DNA of 64,000 nt from Thiodiazotropha sp040507225. Its GTDB lineage: Bacteria; Pseudomonadota; Gammaproteobacteria; Chromatiales; Chromatiaceae. Positions 54,601 to 62,683 of the stretch are shown here, in pieces (the first letter of the stretch is position 1; each line of letters begins with the position of its first letter). The notes under the pieces were generated by a model. The model did not search any database and was not told the DNA's origin. It saw only the letters and a program-made list of their open reading frames with translations. A program made the position numbers and the translations under genes. The stretch spans positions 434,001 to 498,000 of the forward strand of contig JBEVVG010000002.1 of the NCBI GenBank assembly GCA_040507225.1. Reading direction: 5' to 3'.

Positions 54601-55488
54601 CAGGGTGGTGCCCCAAAGCACCGCCTTCTTGCCCCCGGCGTTCATCGCGATGTTTCCGCCAATGGTCGAGGCGTCCTGGGAGGTGGGGTCCACGGCAAAC
54701 GCCAGTCCGAGGGCATCCGCCGCCTCGGAGACCCGCCGGGTCACCACTCCGGCGCCACTGCGAATGGTGGCTACCGGCTCGCTAACCCCGGGCAGTTGCA
54801 GGGTCTCGACCGGTCCCAGGCTGTCCAGCTTTTCGGTGTTGATTACCGCGGTATGCGGATCCAGGGGGACTGCACTGCCGGTATAGCCGGTGCCGCCGCC
54901 GCGGGGGATCAGGGTCAGGCCGGAATCGATGCAGGCGCGCACAATCGGCGCCACCTCCTCCTCCTTGTCCGGGGTGATCACCACGAAGGGGATCTCGACC
55001 CGCCAGTCGGTGGCATCGGTGGCATGGGAGACCCGGGCGAATCCGCTGAAGTCGATGTTGTCCGCCCGGGTCAGGCCGATCAGGTTCTGCCGGGTACGCC
55101 GGCGCAGTGTCAGCAGGTCTTCGAACTGCCGGGCAAAACGATCGACGGCCTCGCGGGTGCTGGCGAGCAGTTGTTCCGCCTTCTGGTTGTTGTTGGTGCG
55201 TGCGCCGAACTGGTCCAGCCGATGGTTGAGGGCATTGATCAGAGCCTGGCGACGCTGGTCGTTGTCCAGCAGGTCGTCCTGCAGGTAGGGATTGCGGTTG
55301 ATGACCCACATGTCGCCGAGGATCTCGAACAGCATGCGTGCCGAGCGTCCGGTCCGACGGCTGCCGCGTAACTCCTCGATCAGTGCCCACATCGGCTTGC
55401 CGAGGAACCGGATCACGATCTCCCGGTCTGAGAACGAGGTATAGTTGTAGGGGATTTCACGAATCCGCGCAGTAGGCTGCATGCTCAT
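51631..55488 (-). CDS. FAD-linked oxidase / Fe-S dehydrogenase fusion (DUF3683, D-lactate dehydrogenase-like)
   Basis: A 1,285-residue fused enzyme. An N-terminal DUF3683 region (residues ~1-120) precedes the FAD_binding_4 domain (IPRGGGTGYTGSAVPLD near 196), an FAD-oxidase C domain with HMHAGDGNVHTNIPVHSDNY, then two 4Fe-4S motifs (CLRCGKCKPVC near 818 and CTVCHKCENPCP near 880) and two CCG domains (FPGCGSERLY...YLCCGYPQSAAG and DRCCGEAGTLG). This arrangement resembles GlcD-GlcF fused into one chain or YdiJ/Dld-type dehydrogenases passing electrons from a 2-hydroxyacid to quinone. The substrate is not certain. No signal peptide; peripheral membrane location is likely. Confidence 0.9.
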   Translation of the reverse strand: MSMQPTARIREIPYNYTSFSDREIVIRFLGKPMWALIEELRGSRRTGRSARMLFEILGDMWVINRNPYLQDDLLDNDQRRQALINALNHRLDQFGARTNNNQKAEQLLASTREAVDRFARQFEDLLTLRRRTRQNLIGLTRADNIDFSGFARVSHATDATDWRVEIPFVVITPDKEEEVAPIVRACIDSGLTLIPRGGGTGYTGSAVPLDPHTAVINTEKLDSLGPVETLQLPGVSEPVATIRSGAGVVTRRVSEAADALGLAFAVDPTSQDASTIGGNIAMNAGGKKAVLWGTTLDNLASWRMVTPQGEWLEIERLNHNLGKIHDQAEVQFRLTRYASNGKTPLGKPRLLSMPGKAFRKAGLGKDVTDKFLSGLPGVQKEGCDGLITSARFVLHRMPSQVRTLCLEFFGTDIGRAVPAIVELKDYLDGHEQVLLAGLEHLDERYLKAVKYSTKAARRERPKMVLLADLASDDETRLETAAAEVVRMTQAREGEAFIASSPEARRNFWLDRARTAAISAHTNAFKINEDVVIPLDRLAEYSRGIERINIEESIRNKIAIADEVAAYLESDHSLLKPDDDAEASDENRTILQAKLTLAQRAVEQARSRWRALLDHLDEPASQHLSLLQEVAAERIQVDDRVLDLLLRRDLVVSYRQDVARRLDEAFPGQDVRRLRHALREIHTRLRDARLFVALHMHAGDGNVHTNIPVHSDNYAMLQQADRIVDRIMKLALSLDGAISGEHGIGLTKLQYLSEEKLESFARYKQEIDPQGRFNRGKLIAGADLELAYTPSLRLLEQEAIILEESELGILNDEIKHCLRCGKCKPVCMTHIPRANLLYSPRNKILATGLIIEAFLYEEQTRRGISLQHFNEMNDVADHCTVCHKCENPCPVNIDFGEVTTRMRKILVDRGKKRSSLGARAAMTFLNVTHPTAIRWLRRGMAEWGFKGLNLGHALAGRLGLLNSREKPPHATTGQPKPQTLMVEMLQTSIRVQPPRQTLRDAIGLDDPASVPILRNPARISDDSDAIFYFPGCGSERLYSEIGLATLAMLHELGAETVLPPTYLCCGYPQSAAGLHARGRQISTENRVLFHRIANTLNYMDIKTVLVSCGTCMDQLLQYEFEKIFPGCRLLDIHEYLLEKGVHLDGRQQTEYLYHDPCHTPIKHYSPIQVASSLTGKPVLLSDRCCGEAGTLGTSRPDIANQLRYRKSEELNKGIDALQARQEDPQIPIKLLTSCPACQQGLSRYTDQTGLKPEYLVLELVRQRHGEHWQQQFVDQLLKDGIERVLV

Positions 55489-55613
55489 CGATCGATTTGG
55501 TGTTTACCGGACAGGATTGGATCAGGCAGGCTATTGTACCCCAAAAAAAGCTTTGGTCTTCATTTTGAAAGCATAGAATTCATCAATATCAAGAAATACA
55601 CAAGGACATCACC

Positions 55614-56081
55614 ATGAAGAAAATACCGTTCCGCTTTAAATCCACCGTACTGACCACCACGGCCCTGTTGCTGTGTGGGGCTGGCATCACCAGTCATGCG
55701 GGGGAGCTGGAGAAGGCCGTGGAATACCGTCAGGGTGTGATGGGCGTATACAGTTGGAACATGAAAGGCATGAGCGAGATGATGAAGGGGGCTAAGCCCT
55801 ACGATGCGGATCGTCTCGCGGTTATGGCGGGGGATCTGCAGGCAGCCACTCAACTGGATCTGCTGAGTGGATTCCCCACCGACTCCGAATCGGATGAGAG
55901 CGATGCGTTACCGGATATCTGGCTCGATTTCGACGATTTCAAGAGCAAGTATCAGGATCTGCGCGAGGCGGCGAAGGCGCTCAACAGTGCGGTGGCGGGG
56001 GGTGACAAGGACGCCATTGGTGCTGCATTGAAGAAGACCGGCGGAACCTGCAAGGCCTGCCACAAAAAATACAAGAACTGA
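55614..56081 (+). CDS. Cytochrome c' / c-556 class II cytochrome
   Basis: A 155-residue periplasmic four-helix-bundle cytochrome. A signal peptide (MKKIPFRFKSTVLTTTALLLCGAGITSHA) is followed by AVEYRQGVMGVYSWNMKGMSEMMKG and ends with the C-terminal heme motif Cys146-Lys-Ala-Cys149-His150. Met in RQGVMGVY could be the sixth ligand, which suggests the c-556 type. Such proteins bind NO or carry electrons. It stands alone, facing the PilZ gene, with a perfect 26-base palindrome between. Confidence 0.9.
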   Translation: MKKIPFRFKSTVLTTTALLLCGAGITSHAGELEKAVEYRQGVMGVYSWNMKGMSEMMKGAKPYDADRLAVMAGDLQAATQLDLLSGFPTDSESDESDALPDIWLDFDDFKSKYQDLREAAKALNSAVAGGDKDAIGAALKKTGGTCKACHKKYKN

Positions 56082-56090
56082 ACCGCAAGC

Positions 56091-56116
56091 ACCGGGTGCG
56101 GCGCGCCGCACCCGGT
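56091..56116. terminator. Perfect 26-bp palindrome, bidirectional terminator-like
   Basis: Arms ACCGGGTGCGGCG / CGCCGCACCCGGT are exactly complementary with no loop bases. It lies 10 bases after the cytochrome stop and 21 bases from the stop of the converging PilZ gene. There is no T-run, but GC content makes a very stable hairpin on both transcripts. Confidence 0.6.
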
Positions 56117-56136
56117 CGCTCGCCGGGGGGATGAGA

Positions 56137-56460
56137 TCAGAGGAAGTCCGGGCCGACCTCGTGGTCCGGCAGGATCTTCACGATGCGGCAGGCGATTTGG
56201 AAACCTTCCGCCTCCACGGGGTCGCTGCGCAACACATCGACCTCCGCGGCCAACGGTGGGGTGATCGTCTGGCTGGGAGTGATCAGCACCGCCATGCGGG
56301 TGTCCGCGGGAATCTCCTGCTCGCAGGTGAAGAGCAGTCCGTTACCGCTCAGATTGACCACGCGTCCGGTAGAGATCTCCTGATTGCCGTTGAGGCGGAA
56401 TCGGACCGGTCCGTTCACGGCCATGCGGTGGAAGCTGCGTTTTTCGGCGAAATCGTTCAT
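56137..56460 (-). CDS. PilZ domain protein (c-di-GMP binding)
   Basis: A 107-residue single-domain PilZ protein. The RxxxR motif is present at the N-terminus (EKRSFHRMAVN, Arg8 and Arg12) and the (D/N)xSxxG motif as VVNLSGNGLLF, the two c-di-GMP contact regions. Probably an effector of c-di-GMP signalling on motility or surface attachment. It has no co-transcribed neighbour, so the output is unknown. Confidence 0.9.
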   Translation of the reverse strand: MNDFAEKRSFHRMAVNGPVRFRLNGNQEISTGRVVNLSGNGLLFTCEQEIPADTRMAVLITPSQTITPPLAAEVDVLRSDPVEAEGFQIACRIVKILPDHEVGPDFL

Positions 56461-56713
56461 GCAAGAATCTCCTCAGGGGCGCGATTGTCTGATGTTACTA
56501 AATCTAACAGCCAAAGGTGGGTTTATTGGATGGATGGATGTTAAATTCAGGCATTTTTTTCTGGTTTTCATGTCGTGGGAGAAACCGCTTCCGATTCTCC
56601 GCCAAGGATGATGCCGTCCCGGGTGTATGAGAGAATGGTGAACCGGGTTGTCCAACCAGATACAGCCTGTTGAAATTCCCGTTCCACCCGATGACTGAGA
56701 GCAGGGGAAGGTA

Positions 56714-57184
56714 ATGTTAAAGCTACGCGAAACGCTAAGCATCGCTCTTATATTGATTCCGCTCGTTGTGAGCGCAGGTGAGGTCTATCGAACCGTCGAT
56801 GACGAGGGCAATGTGACCTATACGGACGCCCCCCCGGGAGGTGGTGTCGAGACTCAGCGGGTAGAGATCCACGAGGGGCCGTCGCAAGAGTCGCTGCGTC
56901 ACACCCAGGAACGCAATCAGGCGATCCGCAAGGCGATGGAAGAGGCCCGGGACAAACGTCTGGAGAAGGAGGCAACCCGCCAGGAGAAACTCGATGTGGC
57001 ACAGCAGGCGGTTGACCAGGCCGAGAAGAACCTGGAGCGGGTCCAGGAGATGGGTGAAGATGATCGTGAGACCGTGGTGGGCGGCAGAAGCCGGATACGC
57101 CCGGAATATTTCGAGCGGGTAAAGAAGGCTGAGGATGAATTGAAGGCGGCCAGGGAGCGCCTCAAGGATGTGCGTGGGTATTGA
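56714..57184 (+). CDS. DUF4124 domain-containing exported protein with coiled coil
   Basis: A 156-residue protein. It has a signal peptide (MLKLRETLSIALILIPLVVSAG), then the DUF4124 motif EVYRTVDDEGNVTYTDAPPGGG, then a long charged helical region (residues ~60-156; ERNQAIRKAMEEARDKRLEKEATRQEKLDVAQQAVDQAEKNLERVQEM) predicted as a coiled coil. The start has AGGGGAAGG upstream. Second DUF4124 gene in the window, with a different C-terminal half from the one at 27,168. Function unknown; it lies 60 bases before cca. Confidence 0.85.
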   Translation: MLKLRETLSIALILIPLVVSAGEVYRTVDDEGNVTYTDAPPGGGVETQRVEIHEGPSQESLRHTQERNQAIRKAMEEARDKRLEKEATRQEKLDVAQQAVDQAEKNLERVQEMGEDDRETVVGGRSRIRPEYFERVKKAEDELKAARERLKDVRGY

Positions 57185-57244
57185 GTTTCGTGACACACCG
57201 GAGCACCGGCAACCTTTGACAGGGCTGGTTGAAAGCCCGCACTG

Positions 57245-58477
57245 ATGCAGGTCTACCAAGTGGGTGGAGCGGTCAGGGACCGGTTGCTGAACCGCCCGGT
57301 GAGGGAACGCGATTACGTGGTGGTCGGGGCGACGCCGGAGCAGATGCTGGCGCTGGGGTATCGACAGGTCGGACGGGACTTTCCGGTATTCCTCCACCCG
57401 CAGAGTGGTGAGGAGTATGCATTGGCGCGAACCCTGCGCCGCTCCGCTTCGTTGCCCGGGACGGTGATCGCGGATCCCGATGTGACCCTGGAGGAGGATC
57501 TGAGCCGGCGTGATTTCACCATCAACGCCATGGCGGAAGATGATCAGGGTGGCCTGATCGACCCCTATGGCGGGCGCAGGGATCTGCAGGAGAGACGTCT
57601 GCGACACGTATCGGATGCGTTCCGTGAGGACCCGCTGCGGGTGCTGCGCGCGGCGCGCTTCCTGGCCCGCTATGCTGAGCTCGGTTTTCACCTGGCCCCT
57701 GAAACCGAATCGCTCATCCGTGTCATGGTCTCGGAAGGTGAACTGGATAAGCTGGTCCCCGAGCGGGTCTGGCAGGAGCTGCTGAAAGTCCTGAAGGAGC
57801 CCCATCCGGGGCCTTTTTTCGAGGCGTTGAGACACTGGGGTGCATTGGCCCGGGTGCTGCCGGAAATCGATGCCTTGTGGGGGGTGCCTCAACCGGCCCG
57901 CTGGCACCCGGAGGTGGATTGCGGGGTGCACACCCTGATGACCCTGGAGGCGGCGTGTCGTCTGAGCGAGCTGACACTGGTCCGGTTTGCGGCATTGACC
58001 CATGACCTGGGTAAGGCCACCACCCCGCAACGGATCCTTCCCAGCCATCACGGACATGAAAAACGCGGCGCCGAGATCGTCACCCGTATGTGCCACAGGC
58101 TCAAGGCGCCGGCAGCGTATGAAAGGGTGGCCAGGCAGTGCGCCCGGTATCACATCCTGATGCACCGCTTCTACGAACTGCGACCGAAAACCCTGCTGGA
58201 GCTGATGCAGGGCCTGGACGCGTTCCGCAAGCCCGATCACATGCAGTGGTTCGTCTGGGTCTGCCAGGCCGATCACCAGGGCCGCCTGGGGATGGCGGAC
58301 AGTCCGTATCCTCAGGGGGATGATCTGCTGCGGCTATTCACCCAGGTGCGGGCGGTTGGCAACCGGCAGGTCAGCCCGTCGCTGAGTGGACGTCTGCTGG
58401 GTGACGCGATTCAGCGGGCGCGTAAGAGGCGGATTGCGGAGATCCTGGAAGTGTTGCAGGCGGAGCGTACAGGCTAG
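57245..58477 (+). CDS. cca: Multifunctional CCA-adding tRNA nucleotidyltransferase
   Basis: A 410-residue enzyme that adds or repairs the CCA end of tRNAs. The nucleotidyltransferase domain starts MQVYQVGGAVRDRLLNRPV and has RDYVVVGATPEQM and SRRDFTINAMA. The C-terminal HD domain (FAALTHDLGKATTP, near residue 250) gives the phosphatase and phosphodiesterase functions of the multifunctional type, as in E. coli (412 residues). It follows the DUF4124 gene and converges on the TraB gene. Confidence 0.96.
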   Translation: MQVYQVGGAVRDRLLNRPVRERDYVVVGATPEQMLALGYRQVGRDFPVFLHPQSGEEYALARTLRRSASLPGTVIADPDVTLEEDLSRRDFTINAMAEDDQGGLIDPYGGRRDLQERRLRHVSDAFREDPLRVLRAARFLARYAELGFHLAPETESLIRVMVSEGELDKLVPERVWQELLKVLKEPHPGPFFEALRHWGALARVLPEIDALWGVPQPARWHPEVDCGVHTLMTLEAACRLSELTLVRFAALTHDLGKATTPQRILPSHHGHEKRGAEIVTRMCHRLKAPAAYERVARQCARYHILMHRFYELRPKTLLELMQGLDAFRKPDHMQWFVWVCQADHQGRLGMADSPYPQGDDLLRLFTQVRAVGNRQVSPSLSGRLLGDAIQRARKRRIAEILEVLQAERTG

Positions 58478-58522
58478 CTTCGGCTGAAGTCGACAAATTT
58501 GGTGACCGGGTCAATCGTGCTG

Positions 58523-58532
58523 ACAGGCCCTA
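58523..58532. repeat. Half-copy of the TAGGGCCTGT/ACAGGCCCTA repeat at the end of the TraB gene
   Basis: The arm ACAGGCCCTA overlaps the TraB stop codon. On the minus strand it continues as TAGGGCCTGTC and later TGACCCG, both also found in the copy at 59,863, so the similarity extends past the arm. Confidence 0.5.
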
Positions 58533-59729
58533 GTTCACCAGCCGGTCGAAGATACGGAACCCCGCAATATAGGTGCCGGCGGCCGATCCGAGGGTACTGA
58601 AGAGAAACACCAGCAGGGTGCGGGAGACCCGGTTTTTCCACCAGCCGAGCAGTGTGGTGGTGTCGTTGCGCAGCTGACCGAAGTCGGCCACGGTGGGTTT
58701 GCGCAGGAACACTTCGGCCAGGCCCGTGGCCATGCCGGCCCCCACCGCGGGATTCAGGGAGGTCAGGGGCGCTGCGATGAACGCGGTGACAACCGTCAAC
58801 GGATGCGCCGCCGCGAGCAGGGCCCCCAGGGCGGACAACCCGCCGTTGATCAGCACCCAGTCGGCAATCATCTGCCAACCCAGGTCCGGGCTGCGGGAGA
58901 ATCCCACCGCGAAGCCGCTCAACACCAGCACCACGATGATCCAGGGAATCAGTTTGGGCCAGCGACTCGGTGGCGGGGATTGATCGAGTTGAGCTATGGT
59001 TTCACCGGGCGGGCTGCTCAGCGGTTGTTGCAGATAGCGGGCGATACCATGCATGTGGCCGGCGCCGATCACCACCAGGAGGTTCTCGTGGTCGTTTTTG
59101 TCGATCTCCTGCAACAACCGGTTGGCCATGTATCGATCCCGCTCATCGATCAGGGGAAGGTAAAGATCCTGGCGGTCTTCGGCGAACTCCGCGAAGGTGG
59201 TTTCCAGAATGTCGCCCTCTTTGAGGTGCTCGATCTCCTCTTCAGTGACCTGTTCCCTCGACACGATGCTGGCGATCAGCCCGGCGAACAGGGTCATGCG
59301 TTTCCACAGGGAGAGGTTGCCGGCTACACGGCGCAGGGTGGTGCTGATCTCACGATCGATCAGCAGCAACGGTTTGTGGGATTCCTGGGCGATGCGAATC
59401 GCCTCCTTCTGTTCCGCGCCAGGGGTAATGCCGAACTGGTCGGCCAGCCGCTGCTGGTAAGCGCCCAACGCCAGATTGGCCATCACCATCATCACCCGGC
59501 CTTCGCGAAACACCTTGAACAGGTCCATCTTGTCCAGCGCGTCCGGATTGATCAGCGCGTTGAAGCGGCTTGGGCAAAGTTCCACTGCAACGGCATCGTA
59601 GCGGCCGCTGTCGAGCAGGGATTTGACCTTGTCTACGCTGCTGCGGGAGACGTGTGCGGTGCCCAGCAGCGTGATGCGGCTATCCCCCAGATGGACTTCA
59701 ATGAGAGGTTCCCGGTCGGTGTGTGGCAT
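58530..59729 (-). CDS. TraB/PrgY family membrane protein
   Basis: A 399-residue protein. The start MPHTDREPLIEVHLGDSRIT is chosen because an earlier in-frame start lacks support. The N-terminal TraB/TiKi-type domain has LLGTAHVSRSSVDKV and VAVELCPSRFNAL, then HLEN-like ENLLVVIGAGHMHGI. The C-terminal ~120 residues hold about four membrane helices (LIPWIIVVLVLSGFAVGF onward). Family members include PrgY of Enterococcus, which limits pheromone activity, and eukaryotic TraBD; possible metalloprotease, but unproven. It is flanked on both sides by copies of the TAGGGCCTGT repeat. Confidence 0.88.
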   Translation of the reverse strand: MPHTDREPLIEVHLGDSRITLLGTAHVSRSSVDKVKSLLDSGRYDAVAVELCPSRFNALINPDALDKMDLFKVFREGRVMMVMANLALGAYQQRLADQFGITPGAEQKEAIRIAQESHKPLLLIDREISTTLRRVAGNLSLWKRMTLFAGLIASIVSREQVTEEEIEHLKEGDILETTFAEFAEDRQDLYLPLIDERDRYMANRLLQEIDKNDHENLLVVIGAGHMHGIARYLQQPLSSPPGETIAQLDQSPPPSRWPKLIPWIIVVLVLSGFAVGFSRSPDLGWQMIADWVLINGGLSALGALLAAAHPLTVVTAFIAAPLTSLNPAVGAGMATGLAEVFLRKPTVADFGQLRNDTTTLLGWWKNRVSRTLLVFLFSTLGSAAGTYIAGFRIFDRLVN

Positions 59730-59862
59730 GTTTTGATTGGCGGCGGTTGCAAAAGCCCGCCATTGTATCAGTGTTGACCCGGAGGGGCAGAGACTTATTC
59801 CGGCTTGGTGGAATATTTCATTGCCCATGCCCCTTGGGTTGTTGCGGGTTTCTCTGCTAACT

Positions 59863-59894
59863 TAGGGCCTGTCTGACCCGTTTTTACAGGCCCT
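59863..59894. repeat. Copy of the palindromic repeat: TAGGGCCTGT - loop - ACAGGCCCT
   Basis: TAGGGCCTGT (59863-59872) and ACAGGCCCT (59886-59894) form a 9-bp stem with a 13-base loop containing TGACCCG. It lies in the 258-base gap between the divergent TraB and cysC genes. Confidence 0.65.
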
Positions 59895-59987
59895 GTGTCG
59901 AGATGGGCGTCGCGGGTGAAGACGAAATCCGCTTTGTGGCGATACCGGCCGCAGGGCGTCAACCCAGTAGCCTGAGTGTCTTCAAGC

Positions 59988-60596
59988 ATGGATCAGAATA
60001 TCGTCTGGCACGAAGCCACGGTAAGCCGTGAGCGTCGTGAAAAAATGAACAAGCACCGGGCCAAGCTGCTCTGGTTCACCGGGCTGTCCGGTTCCGGTAA
60101 ATCGACCCTCGCGCACGCGGTCGAGGAGGAACTCTACCTGCGCGGGTGTCGCACCTATGTATTCGATGGGGACAATGTGCGGCATGGGTTGTGCCGGGAT
60201 CTCGGATTCAGTGTCGAGGACCGTACCGAGAATATCCGGCGTATTGCGGAAATGGCCAAGCTGTTCGTGGATGCCGGGGTGATTGCACTGACTGCCTTCA
60301 TTTCGCCGATTCGTGAGGATCGTGAGCGGGCACGCGGGCTGCTGCCCCACGGGGATTTCATCGAGGTATTCGTGGACTGTCCCCTGGATGTATGTGAATC
60401 CAGGGACGTCAAGGGCCTGTACAAGAAGGCCCGCGCCGGGGTGATACCCAACTTCACCGGGATCTCTTCGCCCTATGAAGCCCCGGGCAATCCGGAAATC
60501 ACCATCAAGACCGACAACCGGGAGGTCGATGACTGTGTGGCGGAGATCATCCAGGCGCTGGAACAGCGCGGGGTGATTCCCAACCGGGTGGTTTAG
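59988..60596 (+). CDS. cysC: Adenylylsulfate (APS) kinase
   Basis: A 202-residue kinase that makes PAPS from APS. The P-loop FTGLSGSGKSTLA is at residues 30-42, followed by the APS-binding segment VFDGDNVRHGLCRDLGFS, then TENIRRIAEMAKLF and the lid AFISPIREDRERARGL, with GISSPYEAPGNPEI near the end. Length matches E. coli CysC (201). An in-frame GTG 12 bases earlier is possible. It is separate from cysD, cysN and the other assimilation genes here, so its role could be sulfation as well as cysteine synthesis. Confidence 0.95.
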   Translation: MDQNIVWHEATVSRERREKMNKHRAKLLWFTGLSGSGKSTLAHAVEEELYLRGCRTYVFDGDNVRHGLCRDLGFSVEDRTENIRRIAEMAKLFVDAGVIALTAFISPIREDRERARGLLPHGDFIEVFVDCPLDVCESRDVKGLYKKARAGVIPNFTGISSPYEAPGNPEITIKTDNREVDDCVAEIIQALEQRGVIPNRVV

Positions 60597-60723
60597 GGCC
60601 GGTATCGCGGCGGGAGGCTTGGTCCCTCCGGCACTCCGGTACCCATGCCGGATGAAACCCGTTAGTATCGGCTCAAACGTCGCGATGGGCCGATGCGCCC
60701 CCGTAACCATCAAGGAGTTCGTA

Positions 60724-61128
60724 GTGATCAGACACATCCTATCCCTGATCCCCCTGCTGATTTTCATCACCGCCTGCCAGACCCTGGGAGAGCACAAGCG
60801 GGCGGATACCCTGCAAGACACCCTGAAGCGTTACGAGGGCTCGATACGCTGGTCCTCGGGCAGTCAGTTGCACAATTTCCTCACCCCGGACGAGTCACGG
60901 GAGGATCCTGTGATCAATCCGAATTCGAGAAACGTCAAGGTGACCAATTATGAAGTGGTTCAGGGACCGAGCATGCTGGGAGATGACCGGGCGATCCAGA
61001 CCGCGATCATTCAATACGTCCTGCAGGACAGCCAGGTGGTCCGCGAAATCACCGATCAGCAGGACTGGCATTTCGACGAGGAGGCGGAAACCTGGTACCT
61101 GTCCAGTCCGATACCGGTTTTCAAATAG
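60724..61128 (+). CDS. Hypothetical lipoprotein, 134 residues
   Basis: The start is GTG at 60724, with AAGGAG seven bases upstream. The lead sequence VIRHILSLIPLLIFITACQT has a lipobox ITAC, so this is a lipoprotein. The rest (GSIRWSSGSQLHNFLTPDESRED, then VTNYEVVQGPSML, AIIQYVLQDSQVVREITDQQDWHFDEEAETWYL) is an alpha/beta fold with SnoaL/NTF2-like feel, but no motif confirms it. It precedes the AI-2E transporter gene by 12 bases. Function unknown. Confidence 0.8.
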   Translation: MIRHILSLIPLLIFITACQTLGEHKRADTLQDTLKRYEGSIRWSSGSQLHNFLTPDESREDPVINPNSRNVKVTNYEVVQGPSMLGDDRAIQTAIIQYVLQDSQVVREITDQQDWHFDEEAETWYLSSPIPVFK

Positions 61129-61140
61129 CGGGAACGTCGC

Positions 61141-62163
61141 ATGTCGGAACCGGCGAACGCCCTGACCCCCACGGCCCGTTTCCTCATCTCCAGCGCCGCC
61201 TTCGTAGTGATCGTGGCGGGGATGAAGGCCGCGGATACCCTGCTGATCCCGTTTCTGCTGTCCCTGTTCATCGCGGTGATCGCGGCGCCGCCGCTGTTTT
61301 ATCTGAAGCACAAAGGGGTTCCGGGGGGGTTGGCTATGGTCGTGGTGATCGGCATGATCGTGGTGATCGGCATGCTGATCGCCTGGCTGGTGGGCGGGTC
61401 GCTCAACGACTTCACCAGCAACCTGCCCAAGTACCAGGAAAATCTGAAGCTGAAAAGCGCTGACCTGGTGAACTGGCTCGCCGCTCAGGGGATCGATCTC
61501 GATCTGCAGGCGCTGACCACCTATTTCGATCCGTCCAAGATCATGGCCATGGCCGGCCGTCTGATGAGCGGGTTGGGCAACGTTTTGACCCAGGCGTTTC
61601 TGATTCTGATCACCGTGGTGTTCATGCTGGTCGAGGCGAATGCATTCCAGAGCAAGCTGAAAGCCAACGCGGAGAGCCCCGAGCGCTCCCTGGCACGGGT
61701 CGATGCGATCACTTCCAGTATCAAGCGGTACATGGTGATCAAGACCTCAACCAGTCTGTTGACCGGGGTTCTGGTTTCCGCTTCCCTGGCCTTGCTGGGG
61801 GTGGACTATCCGATCCTCTGGGGGATGCTCGCGTTTCTCTTCAACTATGTGCCCAACATCGGTTCGATCATAGCCGCGCTACCGGCTGTCCTGCTCGCGC
61901 TGATACAACTCGGCCCCCCCATGGCCGCCTGGACTGCGGTGGCCTACCTGCTGATCAACAGTGTGGTCGGTAATGTCATCGAACCCCGTTTCATGGGCAA
62001 GGGACTGGGGCTGTCACCCTTGATCGTGTTCATTTCCCTGGTGTTCTGGGGTTGGATTCTCGGGCCTGTGGGGATGTTTCTTTCGGTGCCGCTGACCATC
62101 GCCATGAAGATCGTGCTCGATAGCAACCCGGACACCCGGGGTTACGGCGCGATGCTCGGCTGA
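61141..62163 (+). CDS. AI-2E (autoinducer-2 exporter-like) family transporter
   Basis: A 340-residue membrane protein with about eight helices, in the family pattern: N-terminal ADTLLIPFLLSLFIAVIAAPPLFYL, MVVVIGMIVVIGMLIAWLVGG, then a soluble stretch (residues ~100-150), FLILITVVFMLVEANAFQ, and the conserved YPILWGMLAFLFNYVPNIGSIIAALPAVLLA and VIEPRFMGKGLGLSPLIVFISLVFWGWILGPVGMFLSVPLTIAMK. Family members have been tied to AI-2 export (TqsA) and Na+/H+ exchange; substrate is not known here. It is co-transcribed with the lipoprotein gene. Confidence 0.93.
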   Translation: MSEPANALTPTARFLISSAAFVVIVAGMKAADTLLIPFLLSLFIAVIAAPPLFYLKHKGVPGGLAMVVVIGMIVVIGMLIAWLVGGSLNDFTSNLPKYQENLKLKSADLVNWLAAQGIDLDLQALTTYFDPSKIMAMAGRLMSGLGNVLTQAFLILITVVFMLVEANAFQSKLKANAESPERSLARVDAITSSIKRYMVIKTSTSLLTGVLVSASLALLGVDYPILWGMLAFLFNYVPNIGSIIAALPAVLLALIQLGPPMAAWTAVAYLLINSVVGNVIEPRFMGKGLGLSPLIVFISLVFWGWILGPVGMFLSVPLTIAMKIVLDSNPDTRGYGAMLG

Positions 62164-62179
62164 TAAAGGGTTATCCAAG

Positions 62180-62629
62180 ATGAAGCAATCGACGATCGGA
62201 GTGATCCTGGCGCTGTTGGCGGTCGCCGGTGGATATCAATTCAACAACCACGCAACAGCTCCTGTGGGAGCAGATGCCACTCTCTCCCGGCCGAGCAGCG
62301 AATCCACGTTGCTGGCAGCGATCCGCAAGCGTCAGAGTGATGTTCAGGTGCAGGGTGAAGGGGTGGTCTACAAGCTGTTGGCGGATGATCGGGATGGACG
62401 ACGTCATCAGCGATTTCTGCTGCGTCTGGATACCGGGCACTCCCTTCTGGTGGCGCATAATATCGATTTGGCCGAGCGGCTGCGGGGCCTCAAGGTGGGC
62501 GATCGGGTGAGCTTTTACGGTGAGTACGAATGGAACGACAAGGGCGGGGTCATTCACTGGACCCATCACGATCCGCGCGGGCGGCATGAGAACGGTTGGC
62601 TGCAACATGCGGGGAAGACCTATCAGTAA
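62180..62629 (+). CDS. DUF3465 domain-containing exported protein
   Basis: A 149-residue protein with an N-terminal membrane or signal segment (MKQSTIGVILALLAVAGGYQF). The conserved part has DVQVQGEGVVYKLLADDRDGRRHQRFLLRL, HSLLVAHNIDLAERLRGLKVGDRVSFYGEYEWNDKGGVIHWTHHDPRGRHENGWL, matching DUF3465, an OB-fold-like domain with conserved His residues. Starts 16 bases after the transporter. No proven role; periplasmic nucleic acid or metal binding is only a guess. Confidence 0.88.
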   Translation: MKQSTIGVILALLAVAGGYQFNNHATAPVGADATLSRPSSESTLLAAIRKRQSDVQVQGEGVVYKLLADDRDGRRHQRFLLRLDTGHSLLVAHNIDLAERLRGLKVGDRVSFYGEYEWNDKGGVIHWTHHDPRGRHENGWLQHAGKTYQ

Positions 62630-62683
62630 CGGATGAGGGGTGTCGGGCTGATTTACACGATCGAATAATATTCCCAGGAATTT

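Noticed and set aside
56735..58276. 513-codon minus-strand frame across DUF4124 and cca genes
   Set aside because: It spans two genes on the other strand, both well supported by family motifs, and shows no domain.
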